Source: an uncultured Collinsella sp.
Lineage (GTDB): Bacteria; Actinomycetota; Coriobacteriia; Coriobacteriales; Coriobacteriaceae
Direction of reading: 5' to 3'
Assembly: GCA_902494135.1 (NCBI GenBank)
Contig: CABUSE010000007.1
Span: 1-21,832 of the forward strand
Length of the DNA: 21,832 nucleotides
Shown here: positions 14,587-21,438 of the stretch, in pieces
Layout: every line of letters begins with the position of its first letter
How positions within the stretch are numbered: position 1 is the first letter of the stretch
The notes under the pieces: model-generated
Told to the model about the DNA's origin: nothing
Database searches by the model: none
Seen by the model: only the letters and a program-made list of their open reading frames with translations
Position numbers and translations under genes: made by a program

Positions 14587-14671
14587 GTCCCACCGCCCCT
14601 ACCATGTATTACTTACGAGCCCGTGTCCCCCAGGGATGCGGGCCCGTTTCTTTTGGACGCCGGTGAGGCTC
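14587..14671 (+). repeat. 85-bp direct repeat, copy 2 (orphan tRNA-Leu 3' end plus terminator)
   Basis: It contains GTCCCACCGCCCCTACCA identical to the tRNA-Leu 3' end but no tRNA body in front. The terminator that follows has one mismatch in its stem (GAGCCCG versus CGGGCCC) and a TTTCTTTT tract. The arrangement recalls the repeats after E. coli tyrT, which also carry the tRNA 3' end. Confidence 0.9.
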
Positions 14672-14673
14672 TA

Positions 14674-14740
14674 AGTTACGGTGGAATAGATCCTGTTTAT
14701 ACCGTTTACCAGCTTATTTAGGAACTATTTCACCGCAACT
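14674..14740. repeat. 67-bp imperfect palindrome downstream of ppx/gppA
   Basis: AGTTACGGTGGAATAG (14674-14689) is the reverse complement of CTATTTCACCGCAACT (14725-14740) with two mismatches. Weaker pairing extends inward (TCCT/AGGA). It lies 13 bases after the ppx/gppA stop codon and could form the 3' end of that transcript, but it lacks a clear T-run. It looks like a dispersed palindromic unit rather than a simple terminator. Confidence 0.6.
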
Positions 14741-14753
14741 CAGAGAAGGATGG

Positions 14754-15755
14754 TTAAAGGGCGCTCAGGCTCGGGGTCCAGCCGATGGTGGGGATGGCGC
14801 CGTCGAGGGTCTCGTTGATGGTGGCGGCCATACCGGCAAGCAGGCTGTTCTCGCTTACGGTGAGCGTGTCGTAGCGGCCGGCTCGCATGAGCTCGCGGAT
14901 CACCACGGCGCCAGCCAAGATCACGCCCGCGCGTTTGGGCTGTACACCCGGTAGCGCGGCGATGCCTTCCGCGTCCAACACAGACATGCGCTCGATAGCG
15001 GCCGAGACCTGCTCCAGCGACAGCTCGCGTAGGTGCACAAAGCTCGAATCGTACGGTTCCAGCTCGTGGACCAGCGCCACGAGCGTGGTAACGGTGCCAC
15101 CCACCGCGACCAGGCGCTCGGCACGCTCAAAATTGCTCGGCAGGCCCTCAAAATAGGCAGCGAACTGCTCGCCCGCCCAGCCGGCAGCGGCAGTAAGCTC
15201 GCCGCCCGTGGGTGGCAGCGCCGAGAAAAAACGCTCCGTCACACGGCGACAACCGATGTCCAGCGAGCGCGTTCCTTCCAGCGCAAAGACCCCGCGCTCC
15301 GGCGCGTACACGCCAGTCGCGAGCTCCGTGGATCCGCCGCCCGAATCGGCAACAATGATGCGCTCGCCGGCAAAGTCGTGCGCCACGCCAAAAAACGTCA
15401 GGCGCGCCTCGACCTCGCCCGGAATCACCTGTGGCTCAAGCCCCAGATCGCGCAGGCCGTCCAGCAGCAGTGCGGCATTGGATGCATCGCGCGCGGCGCT
15501 CGTGCAGGTGGTGCAGACGCACGCGGCCCCAAAGGTGCGCGCCTCATCCACAAACATTCGGCACGCAGAGAGCACGCGCTCAACGGCCGCCTCGCAAAAG
15601 CGACCCGTCGCGTCCACGCCCTCGCCCAGGTCGGTAATCTCGGTATGCTTGGACGATTCCACGATCGCCCCGCCCTCGACCTGGGCCAACACCAGTCGCG
15701 ACGACACCGTTCCCAGATCGATCGCCGCCACCTTATATCGTTTGCAATTTGTCAT
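14754..15755 (-). CDS. Ppx/GppA-family phosphatase
   Basis: The 333-residue protein belongs to the ASKHA-fold exopolyphosphatase/pppGpp phosphohydrolase family. The first phosphate loop is AAIDLGTVSSRLVLAQV, the second is VADSGGGSTELATG (about residues 134-147), and the adenosine-side motif is VAVGGTVTTLVAL. The family splits phosphate from polyphosphate or converts pppGpp to ppGpp. The short form here, one ASKHA unit without the HD-like C-terminal domain, is common in Actinobacteria and does not settle the substrate. GGAGGGGAG about 6 bases before ATG 15753-15755 is a strong ribosome site. It follows the FtsB-like gene by 20 bases, so they form an operon. Confidence 0.9.
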   Translation of the reverse strand: MTNCKRYKVAAIDLGTVSSRLVLAQVEGGAIVESSKHTEITDLGEGVDATGRFCEAAVERVLSACRMFVDEARTFGAACVCTTCTSAARDASNAALLLDGLRDLGLEPQVIPGEVEARLTFFGVAHDFAGERIIVADSGGGSTELATGVYAPERGVFALEGTRSLDIGCRRVTERFFSALPPTGGELTAAAGWAGEQFAAYFEGLPSNFERAERLVAVGGTVTTLVALVHELEPYDSSFVHLRELSLEQVSAAIERMSVLDAEGIAALPGVQPKRAGVILAGAVVIRELMRAGRYDTLTVSENSLLAGMAATINETLDGAIPTIGWTPSLSAL

Positions 15756-15775
15756 TGCGGGCTCCCCTCCGGGCG

Positions 15776-16546
15776 CTATTTGCCGTTGGACACGACCGTT
15801 TGGCCCTCGACACCGTTAAACCCAAACAGCATGTCGAGCGCCTGGATGTACCACGGCGCGTCCTTACCGACTTCTTCGATTTCCTTGGCAACTTCGCTGG
15901 CCTTCTTGGCGTTCGAGGAATTTTTGCTCGACGAGGCATCCGAATCGTCGTCCAGGCCCTGCACTTCAATCCTCTTCTCGCCGGGCATCACCAGGCCCAG
16001 ATCCTCGGATGCCGCGTCCTTGATACCCTCCTCCGAGAGCAGCTTGTCGACGCTTTTTTGCAGGTCGTCGTTATATTGCTCGCGAATCTCGACCTGCTTG
16101 GCCAAGATGTCGCTCGAGCGTTTTGCAACATACAGGTCGCGCACGGGGAAGTACAGGCTCACGAGCGCCAGGGCGACGACAATGCCAACAAACAGCCCTC
16201 GCTGGGGACCGTGGGTAAAGTCGTAGATTGCCTTGACCACCGCGTTATCGTTGGCGTAATGCATGAAGTCCGAGCCCGAAAGACGGTTCGAGGGCCTACT
16301 CGGCTTTTCATGCGTTTGAGCCGAAGAACGCTGAGCATGCTCCGAATGCGCCGGGCGCACCGAACGTGGCGGACGGTCCGTCGGCGTATTCATTTGAGTA
16401 CGGGAGTGTGAGGCGCTTGTCGGTCGCTGCATGGAGCGGTCGGCACCGGCGTAATCGGACCCGCCGAGCTGCACCGTGCGCGCACGGCGAGGTGACGGCT
16501 CACGCGAACCGGCGGAATAGTACCTGTTGTCGTAAATCTGATCCAT
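15776..16546 (-). CDS. Septum formation initiator (DivIC/FtsB-like)
   Basis: The 256-residue bitopic membrane protein has a long disordered N-terminus (about 115 residues, rich in Ser, Arg, Pro), then one membrane helix (GLFVGIVVALALVSLYFPV). A coiled-coil segment (KQVEIREQYNDDLQKSVDKL) and the family signature GIKDAASEDLGLVMPGEKRI follow. This matches FtsB/DivIC proteins that bridge FtsL and FtsQ in the divisome; the long N-terminal tail is an actinobacterial trait. The C-terminus adds a Ser/Asp/Lys-rich linker and a final conserved-looking segment (APWYIQALDMLFGF). I start at ATG 16544-16546 (AAGG 6 bases upstream); a frame extending to 16672 would cross the enolase terminator. Confidence 0.85.
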   Translation of the reverse strand: MDQIYDNRYYSAGSREPSPRRARTVQLGGSDYAGADRSMQRPTSASHSRTQMNTPTDRPPRSVRPAHSEHAQRSSAQTHEKPSRPSNRLSGSDFMHYANDNAVVKAIYDFTHGPQRGLFVGIVVALALVSLYFPVRDLYVAKRSSDILAKQVEIREQYNDDLQKSVDKLLSEEGIKDAASEDLGLVMPGEKRIEVQGLDDDSDASSSKNSSNAKKASEVAKEIEEVGKDAPWYIQALDMLFGFNGVEGQTVVSNGK

Positions 16547-16636
16547 GTGCGCCTTGTGCGGTTGAGGTTTGTTTGCGCTAAGTCTTTTAGTTATAGCACG
16601 AGTGCGCGCACCGCCTTCGGCGGCCCTTGCTCGACA

Positions 16637-16669
16637 TAAAAAAGGCGCTGAGCCATATGGCCCAGCGCC
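16637..16669 (-). terminator. Terminator of enolase
   Basis: GGCGCTGAGCC pairs with GGCCCAGCGCC around loop ATAT with one mismatch, and on the minus strand is followed by six T residues. It separates eno from the FtsB-like/ppx operon. Confidence 0.9.
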
Positions 16670-16744
16670 CAATGGTACTCAACAGTGCCCGACGGGAGCA
16701 AGGCGAATCCGAGTCAGCCCCGCCCCCCCGCACACGCCGCTTGC

Positions 16745-18034
16745 CTAGCGAATGTTGTAGAACGCGGCCTTGCCGGCGTAGCGCGCGCTGCCCTCGAGCT
16801 CGTCCTCGATACGGATGAGCTGGTTGTACTTGGCGATGCGATCGCTACGGCACGGGGCGCCCGACTTGATCTGGCCGGCATTGACGCCCACGACCAGGTC
16901 GGCGATCGTGGAATCCTCGGTCTCGCCGGAACGGTGGCTCACGATGCAAGCGTAGCCGGCCTCCTTGGCGGTTTCGATGGCCTCGAGCGACTCGGTGAGC
17001 GTGCCGATCTGGTTGACCTTGACCAGGATCGCGTTGGCGGCGCCCAGCTCGATGCCCTTCTTGAGGCGCTCGGTGTTGGTGACAAACAGGTCGTCGCCCA
17101 CCAGCTGCACCTTGTTGCCAATGCGACGGGTGAGCTCGACCCAGCCGTCCCAATCCTCCTCGGCCATGCCGTCCTCGATGGAGATGATGGGATAGGTGTC
17201 GACGAGCTTCTCCCAGTAATCGACCATCTGAGCGCTCGTGTACTCAACGCCCTCGCCCTTGAGCTCGTACATGCCGGTCTCGGCGTTGTAGAACTCGGTC
17301 GATGCCGGATCCATGGCGTACATGAAGTCGACGCCGGGCTTAAATCCAGCCTTCTCCACGGCCTTGGTAATGTACTCGAACGGCTCGGCATTGGTCTTGA
17401 GGTTGGGTGCGAAACCGCCCTCGTCGCCCACGCCGCCGCCCAGGCCGGCCTCGTGCAGCACGCCCTTGAGGGTGTGGTAGACCTCGGCGCACCAGCGCAG
17501 GCCCTCGGCAAAGCTCGGAGCGCCCACCGGCATGATCATGAACTCCTGGAAGTCGACGTTGTTGTCGGCGTGCACGCCGCCGTTGAGGATGTTCATCATG
17601 GGCGTGGGCAGCAGATGGGCGTTGACACCGCCCAGGTACTGGTACAGCGACAGGCCCGCCGACTCGGCTGCGGCGCGGGCAACTGCCAGCGACACGCCCA
17701 GAATGGCGTTGGCGCCGAGCTTGGTCTTGTTGGTCGTACCGTCCGCGGCGACCAACGCGGCATCGACAGCGCGCTGATCGAAGGCGTCGAGGCCCACGAC
17801 GGCATCGGCACACTCGTTGTTGACGTGCTCGACGGCCTGCGAGACACCCTTGCCCAGATAGCGGCCCTTGTCGCCGTCGCGCAGCTCGCATGCCTCAAAG
17901 GCGCCGGTCGAAGCGCCCGAAGGCACCATCGCGCGGCCGAAGCTGCCGTCCTCGAGCACGACCTCGACTTCGACGGTGGGGTTGCCGCGGCTGTCGAGCA
18001 CCTCGCGACCGTAGACATCCAAAATATCGCTCAT
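16745..18034 (-). CDS. eno: Enolase (phosphopyruvate hydratase)
   Basis: Enolase converts 2-phosphoglycerate to phosphoenolpyruvate in glycolysis and needs Mg2+. The 429-residue length is standard. Signatures in order: YGREVLDSRGNPTVEVEV, PSGASTGAFEACELRDGD, NILNGGVHADNNVDFQEFM, GVGDEGGFAPNL with catalytic acid Glu205, LVGDDLFVTN, ILVKVNQIGT with catalytic base Lys339, and SHRSGETEDSTIADLVVG. GAGGGAGAC directly before ATG 18032-18034 is the ribosome site. The gene is monocistronic, with its own promoter (18137-18166) and terminator. A long open frame on the other strand (16685-18118) is a codon-bias shadow. Confidence 0.99.
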   Translation of the reverse strand: MSDILDVYGREVLDSRGNPTVEVEVVLEDGSFGRAMVPSGASTGAFEACELRDGDKGRYLGKGVSQAVEHVNNECADAVVGLDAFDQRAVDAALVAADGTTNKTKLGANAILGVSLAVARAAAESAGLSLYQYLGGVNAHLLPTPMMNILNGGVHADNNVDFQEFMIMPVGAPSFAEGLRWCAEVYHTLKGVLHEAGLGGGVGDEGGFAPNLKTNAEPFEYITKAVEKAGFKPGVDFMYAMDPASTEFYNAETGMYELKGEGVEYTSAQMVDYWEKLVDTYPIISIEDGMAEEDWDGWVELTRRIGNKVQLVGDDLFVTNTERLKKGIELGAANAILVKVNQIGTLTESLEAIETAKEAGYACIVSHRSGETEDSTIADLVVGVNAGQIKSGAPCRSDRIAKYNQLIRIEDELEGSARYAGKAAFYNIR

Positions 18035-18110
18035 GTTGTCTCCCTCTCACTTGGAAACGGGTTGAATGCTTGGCGACGCGGCTTACACGCTGCAGCGGCG
18101 CGAAGGTTCA

Positions 18111-18166
18111 TAAGTTAGCCTTGTCGCACTTTTTGCATTATGCCCTAAGTTAGCCAAGGGATACAA
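18111..18166 (-). promoter_or_regulatory. Enolase promoter with direct-repeat operator candidates
   Basis: On the minus strand, -35 TTGTAT (18161-18166) and -10 CATAAT (18137-18142) are 18 bases apart, placing the start near 18130 and giving a leader of about 95 bases. The 10-mer GGCTAACTTA occurs twice in direct orientation: at 18146-18155, inside the spacer, and at 18111-18120, just after the start point, 35 bases apart. Sites at these places would fit a repressor. Confidence 0.55.
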
Positions 18167-18173
18167 TCTTTTT

Positions 18174-18217
18174 AAAAAATAATGGGAGCGATAGGACAAG
18201 TCTGTCCCGTCGCTCCC
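18174..18217 (-). terminator. Terminator of the larC2-yfcE-mazG operon
   Basis: GGGAGCGA (18184-18191) pairs with TCGCTCCC (18210-18217), with an inner GGAC/GTCC stem. On the minus strand ATTATTTTTT follows. It ends 6 bases past the mazG stop. Confidence 0.85.
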
Positions 18218-18223
18218 GCGGTA

Positions 18224-19084
18224 TTACTCCCCTGCCTTTGCTGCGTCCCACAGGTCGTTGAGGCCATGGGTCGAAAGCTCGGCAAGATCTACGTGGGCAT
18301 CGGCCGCCATCTGCTCCATCGCAGCCCAGCGACGGCGAAACTTGGCCGTGCTCGCGCGCAGGGCGCTCTCGGCGTCGATACCCTCCTTGCGCGCGACGTT
18401 GACCAGGGCAAAGAGCAGATCGCCAAACTCCATTTCGCGCTCGGGCGTTCCGGGAGCCTCGGCCTCAAACTCGGCACGCTCCTCAGCTACCTCGTCCCAC
18501 ACGTCCTGGACCGTCTCCCACTCAAAGCCTACGGCAGCCGCCTTGCGCGACACCTTCTGCGCCTGCATCAGCGCCGGCAGGTGCGTGGGCACGCCGTCGA
18601 GCAGGCCCTCGGGCGCGGCCTCGCCTGCCGCCACGGCCTTGTCCTTGGCGGCCTTCTCGGCAAGCTTGACCTCGTCCCAAATCTTGAGCACCTCGTCAGA
18701 GTTATCGACATCCACATCACCAAACACGTGCGGGTGACGACGGATGAGCTTGGCGTCGATATCGCGCGCCACATCGGCCAGCGTAAACTCACCGGCGTCC
18801 GCCGCGATCTGCGCATGCAACACTACCTGCATGAGCACGTCGCCGAGCTCCTCGCGCAGATGCGCCGCGTCGTCGGTCTCGATGCAATCGAGCGCCTCGT
18901 AGGCTTCCTCGATCATGTTCTTGCCAATGCTCTGATGCGTCTGTTCGCGGTCCCACGGGCAGCCATCGGGCTGACGCAGGCGCCAGATGGTCTGCACCAG
19001 ATGCTGCAGCTCAGCCGACGCGTCGACTAGCGTGGACAGATCGCGCGAGCCCTCGGCATTTTGCTGAGCCATATGCTCGGCCAT
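18224..19084 (-). CDS. mazG: Nucleoside triphosphate pyrophosphohydrolase MazG
   Basis: MazG hydrolyses (d)NTPs to monophosphate and pyrophosphate, cleaning damaged nucleotides and, in E. coli, lowering ppGpp. The 286-residue protein has two tandem MazG domains. The first shows GCPWDREQTHQSI, EEAYEALDCIE and LREELGDVLMQVVLHAQIA with the metal-binding ExxE...ExxD set. The second has ERAEFE and EREMEFGDLLFALVNVAR. I start at ATG 19082-19084. GGAGGAGG 7 bases upstream lies inside the end of yfcE, whose stop is 2 bases away, so translation is coupled. A longer frame to 19192 overlaps yfcE and is rejected. Confidence 0.96.
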   Translation of the reverse strand: MAEHMAQQNAEGSRDLSTLVDASAELQHLVQTIWRLRQPDGCPWDREQTHQSIGKNMIEEAYEALDCIETDDAAHLREELGDVLMQVVLHAQIAADAGEFTLADVARDIDAKLIRRHPHVFGDVDVDNSDEVLKIWDEVKLAEKAAKDKAVAAGEAAPEGLLDGVPTHLPALMQAQKVSRKAAAVGFEWETVQDVWDEVAEERAEFEAEAPGTPEREMEFGDLLFALVNVARKEGIDAESALRASTAKFRRRWAAMEQMAADAHVDLAELSTHGLNDLWDAAKAGE

Positions 19085-19086
19085 GG

Positions 19087-19635
19087 TTAGTCCTCCTCCA
19101 TGACCACGTGGCGGAACGCGCCGTTCTCGTAGACGCCGTAGCTGTGCGTGCCGTCCTTGGGAATGCTCACGCTGCCGGGGTTGAAGAGCCACAGGCCCGG
19201 GTGCGCGACGCTTTCCTCGTTAACCTTGACGTGCGTGTGGCCGTAGACGAGCGCGGAACCCTCGGGCAGCGCGGGCGCGTGGTCGACGCTGTTGTGCATA
19301 CCGGCGCCAAAAACGTGGCCGTGCGTCAGGAACAGTTCACGGCCGGTCTCGTCAAACAACGTGGCGTAGTCGGCCATGACGGGGAAGTCGAGGACCATCT
19401 GGTCGACCTCGGCGTCGCAGTTGCCGCGGACGGCGATGATGCGGTCAGCCAGGGCGTTGAGCAGCGGAATCACGCGCTTGGGGGCGTAGTCGCGCGGCAG
19501 GTCGTTACGCGGGCCGTGGTAGAGCAGGTCGCCCAGCAGCACAATGCGGTCGGGCTGCTCGGATTCGATGGCAGTGCACAGGCGCTCGGCCCAGTATGCC
19601 GAGCCGTGGATGTCGGAAGCGATGAGGTATTTCAT
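19087..19635 (-). CDS. yfcE: YfcE-type phosphodiesterase
   Basis: The 182-residue calcineurin-like enzyme has the YfcE/MJ0936 signature: SDIHGSAYW at the N-terminus, LLGDLLYHGPRN, VRGNCDAEVDQ, LTHGHVFG, YGHTHV and NPGSVSIPK. These residues ligate two metal ions. E. coli YfcE acts on bis-pNPP in vitro and its natural substrate is unknown. AAAGGA lies 6-7 bases before ATG 19633-19635. It sits between the LarC2-like gene (73-base gap) and mazG (2-base gap) in an apparent operon. Confidence 0.93.
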   Translation of the reverse strand: MKYLIASDIHGSAYWAERLCTAIESEQPDRIVLLGDLLYHGPRNDLPRDYAPKRVIPLLNALADRIIAVRGNCDAEVDQMVLDFPVMADYATLFDETGRELFLTHGHVFGAGMHNSVDHAPALPEGSALVYGHTHVKVNEESVAHPGLWLFNPGSVSIPKDGTHSYGVYENGAFRHVVMEED

Positions 19636-19708
19636 GGGGAGTCCTTTCGGAGTGGGGTTGATGGGAGCTGAATACGGGGTCCGGCGGATGTGGAGCCCAT
19701 CTACCGTG

Positions 19709-20194
19709 TTACTCGAATCGCAGCGCCGCGCTCTGAGCCGCCTGCATCACGCGTTGGAGCGGCACGTCATGTTCGCGGGCAAGACGGGCGCAATCCTCGT
19801 ACTCGGGAGCCGCGCGCTCGCTGCCGTCGGGCAGGGTCGCCACCTTAACGGACACCTCGCCCCAAGGCGTCGCCACCTGCTCAAAGCGACGTGGCAAGCA
19901 AACGCGCTCCATCACCTGGCGACGAATGCCGTTGGTCGTGGTTTCCAAAAAGATGATCGTCTGCAGACGGTCGATGTCCTCGTGCGAGCAGATCACCTGC
20001 AACTGCCATCCGGGGCGGCCCTTTTTGCAGTAAAGGAGCAGCCAGTGCACCTCGCGGGCGCCGGCCTCGCGCAGGCGGTCGGCGGCGTAGGCGAGCACCT
20101 CGGGCGACGCGTCATCGATGTCGCACTCCAGCTTGACGATAGTTTCGGGCGCATCGGTCTCGCGAGACAGCGGGGATGTGCTATCGCATGGCAT
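19709..20194 (-). CDS. LarC C-terminal-domain-like protein (DUF111), lacking the N-terminal half
   Basis: The 161-residue protein matches the C-terminal part of LarC: LECDIDDASPEVLAYAADRL, LLLYCKKGRPGWQLQVIC, the segment TIIFLETTTNGIRRQ, WGEVSVKVA and APEYEDCARLAREHDVPL. LarC inserts nickel into the pyridinium dithiocarboxylate cofactor of lactate racemase using CTP. In Lactobacillus plantarum it is made from larC1 and larC2 by programmed frameshifting. Here nothing like larC1 precedes the gene: upstream is a palindrome and a divergent PHP gene. AAAGGAG 9 bases before ATG 20192-20194 shows it is made as a stand-alone protein; a GTG start at 20233 is less likely. Whether it still takes part in nickel cofactor assembly is unknown. 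Confidence 0.85.
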   Translation of the reverse strand: MPCDSTSPLSRETDAPETIVKLECDIDDASPEVLAYAADRLREAGAREVHWLLLYCKKGRPGWQLQVICSHEDIDRLQTIIFLETTTNGIRRQVMERVCLPRRFEQVATPWGEVSVKVATLPDGSERAAPEYEDCARLAREHDVPLQRVMQAAQSAALRFE

Positions 20195-20300
20195 ACGGTC
20201 CGGCTCCTTTCCGCATGGGCTCGTTTTGTTCACTCAAACGCTAGCACATCGGACGTGGCACAGGCGTGACTTTCGTCCGTCGCCGCCCTCGCCCCTATCC

Positions 20301-20365
20301 AAACATGTACATCAGCCTCCAAACATGTCATTTTTTGCAGCTTTTGGAGGCTGATGTACATGTTT
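20301..20365. repeat. Perfect 23-bp palindrome in a divergent promoter region
   Basis: AAACATGTACATCAGCCTCC plus AAA (20301-20323) is perfectly repeated in reverse at 20343-20365 around a 19-base loop. CCAAACATGT also occurs twice in direct orientation (20299 and 20319), and ATGTACAT is itself palindromic. It sits between the divergent larC2-like and PHP genes, over 100 bases from either start. There is no good T-run, so it is not an ordinary terminator. Confidence 0.85.
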
Positions 20366-20492
20366 TGAGAGCAAGCGAGGCCGCACCGGCGCCGCGCAGC
20401 CTTTCCAATCGATTTCGAGCTCCGGCGTGCGCGGCGTGTTGAGAGCTGCGCCATTACAATGGAGCGGATTCGCCAAATGCAAAGGAGTCGCC

Positions 20493-21404
20493 ATGCCCAC
20501 CTGCCCGCTGGTCGATTGCCACACCCACACTTCGTTTTCGGATGGCCATGCCTCGTTTGAGGACAACGTTCGCGCCGCTGCTGCGGCCGGCTGCCGCGCT
20601 ATGGTCTCGACCGACCATCTCACCCTGCCCGCCAGCATGGACGCCAACTGCGAAGTGCAAGTTGTCGAGGGCGACCTGACGGCACATCGCCTGGCATTTG
20701 AGGACGCCCGCAAGCTCGCCGCGCAGATCGCGCCGGAGCTCGAGCTTGTCTATGGCTTTGAATGCGACTGGTACGAAGGTTGCGAGCCTTTGGTTGAGCG
20801 CTGGTCCGCGGGTGCCATAGTGCGCTTGGGCAGCGTGCATTGGATTGGCAACCCAGGCGATATCATGGCCGGCGCCGCGGGCACGGCGGGAACGGAAAAC
20901 GTCGCTCGTCCCGATACACCCGATTCGCGCTGCGGTTGGATCGACGACGACACCAACCTGCACGTTTGGGAAAACCTTGGCGTGCTCGGCGTGTGGGAGC
21001 GCTACGTCGACGACTGGTGCCGTGCTTGCGAAAGCTCACTCAACTTTGATGTGATGGCCCACCCCGACCTGGTCATGCGCTTTTCGAAGAAAGGCTTTGC
21101 GCCCGACTTTGACCCCGCGCCGTTCTGGCAGCAGATGGCCGAGTGCGCCCACGACACGGGCCGCCGCGTTGAGGTCTCGACCGCCGCGCCGCGCAAGGGC
21201 CTCGACGACTATTACCCCTCGACGGGACTGTTGCGTTGCTTTGCCCATGCCGAGGTACCCATCACCTTTGGCTCGGACGCACACCGCGCCTGCGACATCT
21301 GCTGGAACATCCGCGAGGCTCAGGCCCACGCCTACGACTGCGGCTACCGGGCCTTCGATATCCCCCACCCCACCGGCGAATGGCAACCCACACCCCTCGC
21401 CTAA
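20493..21404 (+). CDS. PHP-domain histidinol-phosphatase-like protein
   Basis: The 303-residue PHP-fold metal-dependent phosphatase shows the motifs VDCHTHTSFSDGHASFEDN, MVSTDHLTL, YGFECDWYEG, LGSVHWI, MAHPDLV and FGSDAHRA, which supply the trinuclear metal site. HisK/HisJ-type members remove phosphate from histidinol phosphate in histidine synthesis. The convergent neighbours hisE and probable hisI support that role, though other PHP phosphatases look alike. An insert around residues 125-160 (Gly/Ala/Thr-rich, GAAGTAGTENV) is less conserved in character. AAAGGAG 5 bases before ATG 20493 fixes the start over an upstream alternative at 20427. Confidence 0.85.
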   Translation: MPTCPLVDCHTHTSFSDGHASFEDNVRAAAAAGCRAMVSTDHLTLPASMDANCEVQVVEGDLTAHRLAFEDARKLAAQIAPELELVYGFECDWYEGCEPLVERWSAGAIVRLGSVHWIGNPGDIMAGAAGTAGTENVARPDTPDSRCGWIDDDTNLHVWENLGVLGVWERYVDDWCRACESSLNFDVMAHPDLVMRFSKKGFAPDFDPAPFWQQMAECAHDTGRRVEVSTAAPRKGLDDYYPSTGLLRCFAHAEVPITFGSDAHRACDICWNIREAQAHAYDCGYRAFDIPHPTGEWQPTPLA

Positions 21405-21406
21405 GA

Positions 21407-21438
21407 CTAGTCACTGGGGACGTTCTTAAATGACTAGT
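21407..21438. repeat. GGGAC-type dispersed repeat, copy 2
   Basis: The unit matches 2921-2952 at 30 of 32 positions (CTAGTCACTGGGGACG ... TTCTTAAATGACTAGT). Its ends ACTAGTCA and TGACTAGT are perfect inverted repeats. It fills the whole gap between convergent genes, starting 3 bases after one stop codon and supplying the TAG stop of hisE (21434-21436). Confidence 0.9.

Noticed and set aside
14391..14671. A prophage or integrative element at tRNA-Leu
   Set aside because: The repeats are only 111 bases apart with no integrase or phage gene between. At most this is a scar, and the repeat extends well past the tRNA, unlike a typical att core.
14330..14721. Open frames running from tRNA-Leu into the hairpin cluster
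   Set aside because: They start inside the tRNA or its flank and translate repeat DNA. The duplicated segments appear in different frames, so no protein is conserved.
16685..18118. A 477-codon open frame opposite enolase
   Set aside because: Same cause; enolase motifs are intact on the minus strand and the plus frame runs through the enolase promoter.
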